Positions 1 to 6,772 of a DNA stretch of 11,378 bases are shown in pieces. The notes beneath the pieces were generated by a model. It was not told the DNA's origin, did not search any database, and worked only from the letters and a program-made list of their open reading frames with translations. The position numbers were made by a program, and so were the translations under genes. Position 1 is the first letter of the stretch. Every line of letters starts with the position of its first letter. This stretch comes from an uncultured Eubacteriales bacterium (GTDB lineage Bacteria; Bacillota; Clostridia; Oscillospirales; Ruminococcaceae), in assembly GCA_959605275.1 (NCBI GenBank), contig CAUHFD010000075.1, positions 1 to 11,378 of the forward strand, read 5' to 3'.

Positions 1-8
1 GGGCGCAG

Positions 9-635
9 TCATACTGCTCCACTCCGTCTCGCCCGACAATGCAGCCGCCATAGAAACCCGCATCCGTCTATCTTCGCTGCATTTTCCAAATCAGCCGGCA
101 GTCCGATAAAGAACTGACGAAAAATAAAAATAAACAAGCCACCACGTAACCCGTATCCTAAAAAAGTAGGAACCATTAACGGCAAATAGGTGTTCAGCCA
201 TCCCAAAGAAGAATAGGTCAAATATAACGGCAAAATAATGACCTGCGGCGGTATAATGATTGCCAAGACCACCAAAGTAAACCATAATTTCTTCAGTGGA
301 AATTTAAATCTTGCAAATCCATAACCTACAAATGAACAGGATAGAATGTGTCCCACTGTACAAACAGTCGTAATCAATACTGAATTTAAAAAATGCGGAA
401 GAAAATCCAAATTTTTATATGCAACCATATAATTCTGCCAATGTAATTCTGTCGGAATCCAATTCACACTGATATCATACAAATCAGATATGGATTTCAG
501 TGATGTTACCATCATATAGATAAACGGAAATATAAACACATATGAAATAATAATCAGAAACAAATAGGTAAACACTTTAAAAAAATTAAAATGTTGACAG
601 TATCCTTTTATTTGCTTTACCCAGCTTTTTACCAT
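9..635 (-). CDS. Carbohydrate ABC transporter permease, MalG type, C-terminus disrupted near the window edge
   Basis: Residues 1-193 are a normal MalG-type permease: first helix ending PFIYMMVTSLKSISDLYD, later helices including LWFTLVVLAIIIPPQVIILPLYL, and the start of the EAA loop, ENAAKIDGCG (~184-193). After that the frame reads an unrelated basic tail (LWRLHCRARRSGAV) and stops at position 9, so the rest of the EAA loop and the last two helices, some 80-90 residues, are missing. Moving one frame at the GGG near position 57 gives GFYGG, which could continue the loop briefly, but the following residues do not match either. The gene begins with an excellent AAAGGAGG site (643-650) seven bases before the ATG. 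It pairs with the MalF-type gene just upstream. Whether the break is a real mutation, a sequencing error or a chimeric contig end cannot be decided here. Confidence 0.85.
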   Translation of the reverse strand: MVKSWVKQIKGYCQHFNFFKVFTYLFLIIISYVFIFPFIYMMVTSLKSISDLYDISVNWIPTELHWQNYMVAYKNLDFLPHFLNSVLITTVCTVGHILSCSFVGYGFARFKFPLKKLWFTLVVLAIIIPPQVIILPLYLTYSSLGWLNTYLPLMVPTFLGYGLRGGLFIFIFRQFFIGLPADLENAAKIDGCGFLWRLHCRARRSGAV

Positions 636-660
636 AAGCCCGCCTCCTTTCTTTTATAAG

Positions 661-1530
661 CTATCCAACTGTTTTTTTGATGATTCGACCCATAAAAGCA
701 AAAACAACAGCGAGCAAAACTGCAATAAAGCTGAAATAAATCCAACTCAATGCTGAAGCATAAGTGATTTGATTCTTTTTAAAGGCGGTATCTATAAAAT
801 AATTAACCATCGGATTACTGGAATCGTTAAACATATCAATAATGGTATAAACCATATTTAAGAAAATAATCGGAGTCATCATTGGCAAAGTAATTTTCCA
901 AAAGATTTCCCATTCTGTTGCAGAATCACAACGCGCAGATTCATATAAAGAAGGAGATATTCCTTGCAAGCCAGTCAGAAAAATAACAATTTGGACTCCA
1001 CATCTCCATAAAATGACGGTGATCCGACTCAAAAAGCCTTCCAAAACTTTCACAACAGATCCGCCAACCATGCTTTCCAACTGCGCAGGCAACAATATTT
1101 CTCGTGCTCTGGAAACAGCCATCTGGTCAAGCCCCAAATCAAGTAGTTGTTGCAGAACATACCCTGTTCCCAATAAAAACGGAAGAAAGAATATAACACG
1201 GAAAAGACCTTTACATTTAATCTTTTTATTGATCATAATGGCAATAATCAAGGAAAAAACCAAAATCAACGGTGTTTGTATCAATGTGTCTTGAATTACC
1301 TCTAAAAAGATAGGAACGAATTCAATATCCCCCACAAACGCATTTATATAATGCGAAAAACCTGTATACTGCAAGCCATCCATGCCAACCCTACTTGTCA
1401 TATTGCTGAAGCTCAGTTGGATAGAACGAACTAACGGAGAAAGGAAAAGAAGAAAGAAACCAATAATAAACGGACTGATAAACACATAACCTTGAAGTTT
1501 ATGCCGCGTTTCAGAAGATATTTTTCTCAT
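661..1530 (-). CDS. Sugar ABC transporter permease, MalF/LplB type
   Basis: This is a 289-residue six-helix permease (298 if the upstream ATG at 1557 is used). It opens with the family's typical LQGYVFISPFIIGFFLLFLSP segment as first helix, followed by QTPLILVFSLIIAIMIN and FRVIFFLPFLLGTGY helices. The EAA loop lies at ~196-216: YESARCDSATEWEIFWKITLP. The Gly that normally follows the Asp (DGA) is Ser here (DSA), a departure from the consensus at a conserved point of ATPase contact. The gene starts four bases after the DUF5696 stop and is followed 25 bases later by a MalG-type permease, so these two are the natural heterodimer. It is also the only MalF-type gene visible and may have to serve the other MalG as well. 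Confidence 0.92.
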   Translation of the reverse strand: MRKISSETRHKLQGYVFISPFIIGFFLLFLSPLVRSIQLSFSNMTSRVGMDGLQYTGFSHYINAFVGDIEFVPIFLEVIQDTLIQTPLILVFSLIIAIMINKKIKCKGLFRVIFFLPFLLGTGYVLQQLLDLGLDQMAVSRAREILLPAQLESMVGGSVVKVLEGFLSRITVILWRCGVQIVIFLTGLQGISPSLYESARCDSATEWEIFWKITLPMMTPIIFLNMVYTIIDMFNDSSNPMVNYFIDTAFKKNQITYASALSWIYFSFIAVLLAVVFAFMGRIIKKTVG

Positions 1531-1534
1531 TTTC

Positions 1535-3760
1535 TTACTTTTCCTCCAATCTGACATAATCCATGGCCGGAACCGAAACTCCGTTTATAACTGCCGGCTC
1601 CTCCCGGTAATTAAACAGGAGTTGGACACCATTATCATAATTGACCTGATAAATATTCTCTGCCACTTGTTTATGTTCAGTCATATATGCCGTATAACAA
1701 TCCCCGATAGCTGACTGAAAGCGTTGATATGTTTTAGGTACTTCATCTTCATAATCGGTAAAACAGGAAGAAAACAAAGTATTATATTGGGTTTCTTTTA
1801 GAGAGCTGGCGCTTTCTTCTGTTAACTTATAATATGGAATATAGCCGTATTCTATCATCTTTAAAATCTGTGCTGTTTTATCATCCATGAGATTAATAGG
1901 TTCTGCACTATATGCCATATTCCCATGCACAATCATCTGAAAAAAAGGTACAGCTTCGTCTGCTATGGTAAAACCGGAATCTTGGCTGGGAATATCATAC
2001 AGCCGCCCGGCTTGATTTAGTAGGAACAGATTGCCGCCATATACACCCGCATTTCCATATTGTTGTTTACTTTCCGACAGCATATTATTCCAAATATCTG
2101 CTGTATGATAACGAAGTATCCTGCCCGATGTTTGATAATCCGCATTCAGTGTTTTCCCGAAGCCTTCAAAACTAAGACCGGAAACATAGGAAAGATTGTT
2201 TCCAAACAATCGTGACAGACGCTCTGCTGCAACGACGGGACTGAACAAATATTTTAAACCTGTTTTATCCTCAATCACTGTTTGTCCCTGATTACGAAGC
2301 AGGTCTTTTTTCGAAGAATATCCGCCGGATTCCTTGGAAACATCAAGATAATTCACATTTAGGAATAACTCTCCTCCGTTTTCAGACACATATTTCCCAA
2401 GTTGTTTTAAACTGCTTTTACCGCCTGCTTTAAAATTGACACCGCTTTTCATAGGATAAACGCCATAACCGCCTTGACTCCATCCTTCCAATGTGACTTG
2501 AGCCGTAGATACACCGCCTTTTTGCAAACTCTCAAGCATATTGCGGCAATCTTCAAAAGAAGACATTAAAACAAATTCCGAAAACAGGCTGTCTTTTTTT
2601 GTGCCGATGAAAAAGTCCATACCTAACGGCAGATCAGCATTTTGGTCCAGATTTCTCTTAAGTTGACCGGTTTTCAAAAAATAGGAACGGCAAGCATTAG
2701 CCATATCACTGTAATTTCCTTCTCCATCTAAGAACAAATATCTGATTTCCCGATCATACAGCAGTGGATCATTATCGATCCTAATAAAGTCCGCATCTGT
2801 TTTTACGCCGCTATCCATTGTTGTGATTTTGGTATCATAGGTACGTCGGTAAATAAACTCCGGATAAATCCGATTTAATTTTACTGCCATCGCACTGGTA
2901 TATAAGTTAATACTCGCATCCTGTGCCCCTTGAGAAATTACTGCCGCGAAGCCTGCACCTCCCTTTTTTACCCCGAAAACCGGTAAAAAGAATTGACCGT
3001 TTTCGGATATCTGAAAATCATCTTGCGACAGATAATCATTTTCATCGCCGTATATAGTCCATTTGTATTGCTTCGTTGCCAATTTTTTACGATCAAGTTT
3101 GGAAAATTCAACAACAGCGCCGCTCCCGTCCGGATAAAGATAATATCCTTCTTCTTGGTTAGATGCAGCTCCAAAAAATTGCATGACCTCTACCGACATT
3201 AAAATTGCCTTTCCGTACTCTTCAATATCTGCAGCCGGCACTCGAACCACCAATTGATTTTCTTCTAAAAAAATTTCCAAAGAAAGTTTTATTTTAATTT
3301 CTGTAAAATCATAATAAAATTTAATACCGTTTTTTAATCGGTAGCAAGTAGTTTCTGCAGACATCGCAGGATTTGCATTCGCAATTTGTACATTTTGGGG
3401 CGTTTTGGAGTAGTTGATTGTCAACATAGATTCCGCTGTTGTCTTCCAAAGTTTGTTCAAGTTTTGCCCTTCAAGTTCTTCTTCGTTCAATACGGTGCTC
3501 CAGCTTGCTTGTGTACTTTTATCCTCCAACTTTAATCCGCTGCCGGCAATAGATAATTTTATTCTGTCAGTTTCACCGATAACAATACCATTATCCAACT
3601 GCTGCAATTTTCCTTCTGTTTCCAAAGGAGCAGATTCCGGAAACAGATAGGCTCCGGAAGTGCTTTTTCCGCAAGAGCTGAACACAAAAACAACCAAGAG
3701 AAGAACGACAGTGAAACGTGCCGGATATTTTATCGCTTCATTAAAAAATTTGCTTTTCAA
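1535..3760 (-). CDS. DUF5696-type lipoprotein, putative glycosidase-like or glycan-binding protein
   Basis: This is a 741-residue exported protein starting at TTG. Residues 1-29 are a lipoprotein signal: a basic start, a hydrophobic core, then VFSSCGKS with Cys30 as the likely lipidated residue. The N-terminal ~330 residues are beta-rich and include the hallmark I recall for DUF5696, EEGYYLYPDGSGAVVEF at ~203-219. Residues ~370-640 look like an alpha/beta barrel, with alternating segments such as STAQVTLEGWSQGGYG (~418-433), GELFLNVNYLDV (~463-474) and LSYVSGLSFEGFGK (~523-536). Acidic residues E425, E532 and D541 sit where glycosidase catalytic residues often occur in such barrels, but that is only a suggestion. 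A small beta domain ends the protein. It probably acts on the outer face of the membrane on the glycan the operon imports. The family has no established function that I know of. Confidence 0.82.
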   Translation of the reverse strand: MKSKFFNEAIKYPARFTVVLLLVVFVFSSCGKSTSGAYLFPESAPLETEGKLQQLDNGIVIGETDRIKLSIAGSGLKLEDKSTQASWSTVLNEEELEGQNLNKLWKTTAESMLTINYSKTPQNVQIANANPAMSAETTCYRLKNGIKFYYDFTEIKIKLSLEIFLEENQLVVRVPAADIEEYGKAILMSVEVMQFFGAASNQEEGYYLYPDGSGAVVEFSKLDRKKLATKQYKWTIYGDENDYLSQDDFQISENGQFFLPVFGVKKGGAGFAAVISQGAQDASINLYTSAMAVKLNRIYPEFIYRRTYDTKITTMDSGVKTDADFIRIDNDPLLYDREIRYLFLDGEGNYSDMANACRSYFLKTGQLKRNLDQNADLPLGMDFFIGTKKDSLFSEFVLMSSFEDCRNMLESLQKGGVSTAQVTLEGWSQGGYGVYPMKSGVNFKAGGKSSLKQLGKYVSENGGELFLNVNYLDVSKESGGYSSKKDLLRNQGQTVIEDKTGLKYLFSPVVAAERLSRLFGNNLSYVSGLSFEGFGKTLNADYQTSGRILRYHTADIWNNMLSESKQQYGNAGVYGGNLFLLNQAGRLYDIPSQDSGFTIADEAVPFFQMIVHGNMAYSAEPINLMDDKTAQILKMIEYGYIPYYKLTEESASSLKETQYNTLFSSCFTDYEDEVPKTYQRFQSAIGDCYTAYMTEHKQVAENIYQVNYDNGVQLLFNYREEPAVINGVSVPAMDYVRLEEK
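1541..1547 (-). promoter_or_regulatory. Ribosome binding site that favours the MalF start at 1530
   Basis: GGAGGAA on the minus strand lies in the last codons of the DUF5696 gene, 12 bases before the ATG at 1528-1530. The earlier in-frame ATG at 1555-1557 has no Shine-Dalgarno and would overlap the upstream gene by 23 bases. The spacing is a little long, so the choice is likely rather than certain. Confidence 0.6.
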
Positions 3761-3763
3761 GCT

Positions 3764-5833
3764 CTAAACTCCTCTCTTCATTGCATATCCTAATTCAGTA
3801 AATACATTTTTTATGAAGTCAATAAACTGACCGCCAAATGCAATTAACAGAATAATGATAATCCAAATCAATACAACGGTACAGATAGTAATTAAAGTTA
3901 CAAGCAGCGTCTTACCAAAGGTATAATCATTACTGTTCTTTAAACACCTCAACATTAAAATAACAATCCATATCCACATAATGCCCGTCATAACTGAATA
4001 AAGCGCCGCCTCATTTGAGCAAAGAATATTGGAAACTAATGCAATCGGTATAGACAACAGAATATAAGGTACCATTGACATCGAACACAATGTAAGAATT
4101 TCACCGAATTTTGCTTCGCCGCTAAATATCGCCGTTACCGCATATTGTGCAATAGCCCACGTCAACAGCGGAATTAGAAGAATGCCGCACTCCAAAATTA
4201 AGTTAGTATTCTTGGCATCGGTTGTAACAAGCGGATAGTGTGTTAAAAACACTGTACCAATACGTGTCAGCGCAACCAACAGAAAAATCGATGCAACAGA
4301 AAGCCAGTTTCTTCGAGTACGATGGCGTTTCACCAGATAGGTGGTTTCCACCGGATCAAACAGCATACAAACTCCTAACGGTAGAAAATAAAACAGATTA
4401 TTATGATTTACGCAATCCTTCTGATAGCAAAGCATAATATGATCAGATACCTTTTTCAAACCTTTATACGCAAAAACAACCCCAACCAAAATCGCAACAC
4501 AACACAACAAAACCACAAAAAAATATTCACGAAATATTTCATGGCGGTACTTACTAAAAGCGGTTGAATATCCGCTTTTATCGTTTGCCAGCTTATAGCT
4601 TGCCATCGCCTCAACATAGTCCTGATTTTTGACCTGAATTCGTCCGATCCCTTCATAAGCCATCTCATAGCTCGCATCAGTATCTAATACTTTCCGGAAC
4701 ATTGTTTCTGATTCGTTATAATCGCCTGCTCCGTATACAGCAATAGCAGCATGAATATCTTTGATAAAAGCGGTCGGATAATAAACGGTTATCGTCCCCA
4801 GCTGCGAATCCAATATATATACATTACCTTTGCTGTCAGTGTCTATGGCACATGGCACACTGAATTGTCCTTTCATATTACCTATGCCGTTTCCAAACAC
4901 ACAAATTAAATTGCCGTTTTTATCATATTGATAAAGCTTTCCCATACGTTGATCAATAGCGGTAACTATAGAATTTTTATCTGCGGTAATATCTGCAAAA
5001 TATGGGCTGGTCTGATTTCCTTCCTCATCAGTGGAATATTCACCGTAAAAAATATTCGGGAACATATTGGAACCGGTCATGTCAAATTTCATAATCTGCC
5101 CCATCGCTTCATCGGTTGTAGTAGCGTATAACATCCCATCTTTTGCAAGCGTAAAACTCAAATATGGCGGAGGTTCTTTGGTAAGCAACGATTCTTTCTG
5201 TTTTTTAGAAGCAAACATCCGAATCAGCATTGTTTCAATAGAAAAACCTAATTTGGTTGCTCCGATATAACCTTTAAAACTATTTTGTTCATCGATTTTC
5301 ATCAATGATTTTTCTTTGATCGTATACAAATATCCGGTATCTGTCACTGCAACACGGCGAGGGGTGAAAATAAAATTTTCATCCAACACACTAGAAGACG
5401 GCGTTCCGTATTCTTTCAGTAATGTCCCGTCCGGTGATATATTCAATATCCGTTTGTTTCCGGTATCTCCAATAAATAAATTGCCGTTTTTATCGGTTGT
5501 GATACCACTCGGCTCATTTAAAGTGTAGCCTTCCTCATCCTGTGGATCTACAACATACAGCAAACTGCCATCCGAATTGAGAACAACAATTCGATTATTA
5601 CCTGTATCCGCAACGTAAATTCTGTCCTCATTGTCAATATAAATATCTTGAGGAGAATTTAAAAATCCTGCGCTACCCATTGAAGCATATGTAGTGCCAT
5701 AATCATATGTTTTTGAGATTGGAATACGTCGCCCGCCATCAGTCAAATAATCCACTGACGCTGATACCGGAATTTGAACAACAAGGAGCATACTGACCAG
5801 TGCTACGATAAATATTTTTTTCCAGTGCTTCAA
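3764..5833 (-). CDS. NHL beta-propeller, TPR-like and YIP1-type membrane protein
   Basis: This is a 689-residue protein starting at TTG. A signal peptide or first helix (residues 1-26) is followed by about six NHL-type blades at ~55-352, with clear repeats such as LNSPQDIYIDNEDRIYVADTGNNRI and LNEPSGITTDKNGNLFIGDTGNKRI, given here only in part: NSPQDIYID, EPSGITTD, PRRVAVTD and VPCAIDTD begin four of them. Residues ~358-430 resemble two TPR-like helical pairs (YNESETMFRKVLDTDASYEMA, then QDYVEAMASYKLA). A transmembrane helix at ~436-456 leads into a multi-helix domain at ~490-670 of the YIP1 type, with helices near 510-530, 545-567, 578-603, 610-630 and 643-667. The predicted topology puts the propeller outside the cell, with a multipass domain in the membrane. 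YIP1-family proteins occur beside DUF5696 and sugar permease genes in Paenibacillus and Clostridia, but their role is not established. Docking, sensing or assembly of the transporter are possibilities only. Confidence 0.85.
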   Translation of the reverse strand: MKHWKKIFIVALVSMLLVVQIPVSASVDYLTDGGRRIPISKTYDYGTTYASMGSAGFLNSPQDIYIDNEDRIYVADTGNNRIVVLNSDGSLLYVVDPQDEEGYTLNEPSGITTDKNGNLFIGDTGNKRILNISPDGTLLKEYGTPSSSVLDENFIFTPRRVAVTDTGYLYTIKEKSLMKIDEQNSFKGYIGATKLGFSIETMLIRMFASKKQKESLLTKEPPPYLSFTLAKDGMLYATTTDEAMGQIMKFDMTGSNMFPNIFYGEYSTDEEGNQTSPYFADITADKNSIVTAIDQRMGKLYQYDKNGNLICVFGNGIGNMKGQFSVPCAIDTDSKGNVYILDSQLGTITVYYPTAFIKDIHAAIAVYGAGDYNESETMFRKVLDTDASYEMAYEGIGRIQVKNQDYVEAMASYKLANDKSGYSTAFSKYRHEIFREYFFVVLLCCVAILVGVVFAYKGLKKVSDHIMLCYQKDCVNHNNLFYFLPLGVCMLFDPVETTYLVKRHRTRRNWLSVASIFLLVALTRIGTVFLTHYPLVTTDAKNTNLILECGILLIPLLTWAIAQYAVTAIFSGEAKFGEILTLCSMSMVPYILLSIPIALVSNILCSNEAALYSVMTGIMWIWIVILMLRCLKNSNDYTFGKTLLVTLITICTVVLIWIIIILLIAFGGQFIDFIKNVFTELGYAMKRGV
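3769..3776 (-). promoter_or_regulatory. Ribosome binding site within the end of the NHL/YIP1 gene, serving a second TTG start
   Basis: GAGAGGAG on the minus strand lies in the last codons of the NHL/YIP1 gene and eight bases before the TTG at 3758-3760. The stop codon (3764-3766) and this start are three bases apart, which suits translational coupling. No in-frame ATG in the first 100 codons gives a better signal peptide. Confidence 0.7.
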
Positions 5834-5839
5834 TTTCAG

Positions 5840-5850
5840 CCTCCTCCTTT
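5840..5850 (-). promoter_or_regulatory. Strong ribosome binding site overlapping the MalG stop codon, serving a TTG start
   Basis: AAAGGAGGAGG on the minus strand overlaps the TAA (5849-5851) of the preceding permease and lies six bases before the TTG at 5831-5833. No ATG lies nearby upstream in frame, and the next one falls inside the signal peptide. A TTG start with coupling to the upstream gene is therefore the best reading. Confidence 0.75.
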
Positions 5851-6730
5851 ACGATTTGATGCCGGTATATGCCATCGTTTCCATGACCTGTTTCTGCATC
5901 AGCAAAAAGATTAAAACCGGCAACAATACCAAGATGAAAGATGCGGCCGCTACCGCTCCTGCACGTCCAATGGATGTTGTGGCGGCACCTCCTGCAATTG
6001 TCTGCAACGCTAACGGCAGAGTTTTCATATTATCACTAGAGGTGTAAATTAACGCCGAGAAATAATCGTTCCAGGTAGAAATAAAGGAATACATAATCAG
6101 CGTCGCCCAAGCAGGTCGAATGGTAGGCATTACAATCTTAAAAAACACCGTTGATTCCTTTGCACCGTCCAATCGGGCGGATTCCAAAAAAGAATCCGGA
6201 ACCTGCCCCATAAATTGTTGAATCAAAAAGAAGTTAAACGCAACTGCCACCTTTGGCAAAATCAATGCCCAATATGTATTTTGCATATGGAGTTGGTTTA
6301 CCATTAAAAAAATGGGGATCGTTGTAATCTGCGGTACAAACATTAAAGACGCCACGACGATATTACTGATGACAGCCGCGCCCGGAGGTGCATGCTTCAC
6401 CAATCCATATGCGCCCAAGCAAGACACCATTACCGTTAAAAAAACCGTTCCTGCAGCAACAAACAAGCTATTAAATACATAACGGGTAAATGGCACTTCC
6501 GAGCCATTTAACGAAGCAAACAAATCAAAAAAATTATTTAAAGTAGGGTGTCTGACAATAAATTCCGGCGGGAACTTAAAAAGTTCATCCATCGGTTTAA
6601 AGGCAGTTGATATCACATAAATCAGCGGAAGAGCCATGATCAGCACAAACATGATCATCAGTAAATGAACTACAATACGGCTGACTGTTCCGCGTTTTAT
6701 CAATCTTCTGCCATTTTTTGAAATCTGCAT
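5849..6730 (-). CDS. Carbohydrate ABC transporter permease, MalG type
   Basis: This is a full-length 293-residue inner-membrane permease of the MalG/UgpE class. The first helix (~20-41) ends in the usual PLIYVISTAFKPMDE turn, followed by an extracellular segment and about five further helices. The cytoplasmic EAA loop, which docks on the ATPase, is intact at ~183-203: ESARLDGA, then FFKIVMPTIRP. The C-terminus ends METMAYTGIKS, a normal ending for the family. Translation starts at an ATG nine bases after GAAAGGAA (6740-6747). It follows the CBM-binding-protein fusion directly, so it is its best partner candidate, but the MalF-type subunit expected beside it is not adjacent; the only one in the window is at 661-1530. 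No ATPase gene is seen, as is common for systems that share an MsmK-like ATPase. Confidence 0.93.
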   Translation of the reverse strand: MQISKNGRRLIKRGTVSRIVVHLLMIMFVLIMALPLIYVISTAFKPMDELFKFPPEFIVRHPTLNNFFDLFASLNGSEVPFTRYVFNSLFVAAGTVFLTVMVSCLGAYGLVKHAPPGAAVISNIVVASLMFVPQITTIPIFLMVNQLHMQNTYWALILPKVAVAFNFFLIQQFMGQVPDSFLESARLDGAKESTVFFKIVMPTIRPAWATLIMYSFISTWNDYFSALIYTSSDNMKTLPLALQTIAGGAATTSIGRAGAVAAASFILVLLPVLIFLLMQKQVMETMAYTGIKS

Positions 6731-6772
6731 AACGGCAATTTCCTTTCAACTCAACACAATTCAATGATATTG

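Noticed and set aside
1013..1294. Plus-strand open frame of 93 codons inside the MalF gene
   Set aside because: It is antisense to a conserved permease and its translation has no domain pattern; the same holds for the other short plus-strand frames across the window.
1528..1557. MalF start at the ATG at 1557
   Set aside because: No Shine-Dalgarno precedes it and it would overlap the upstream gene by 23 bases; the ATG at 1530 follows GGAGGAA and matches the usual N-terminus of the family.
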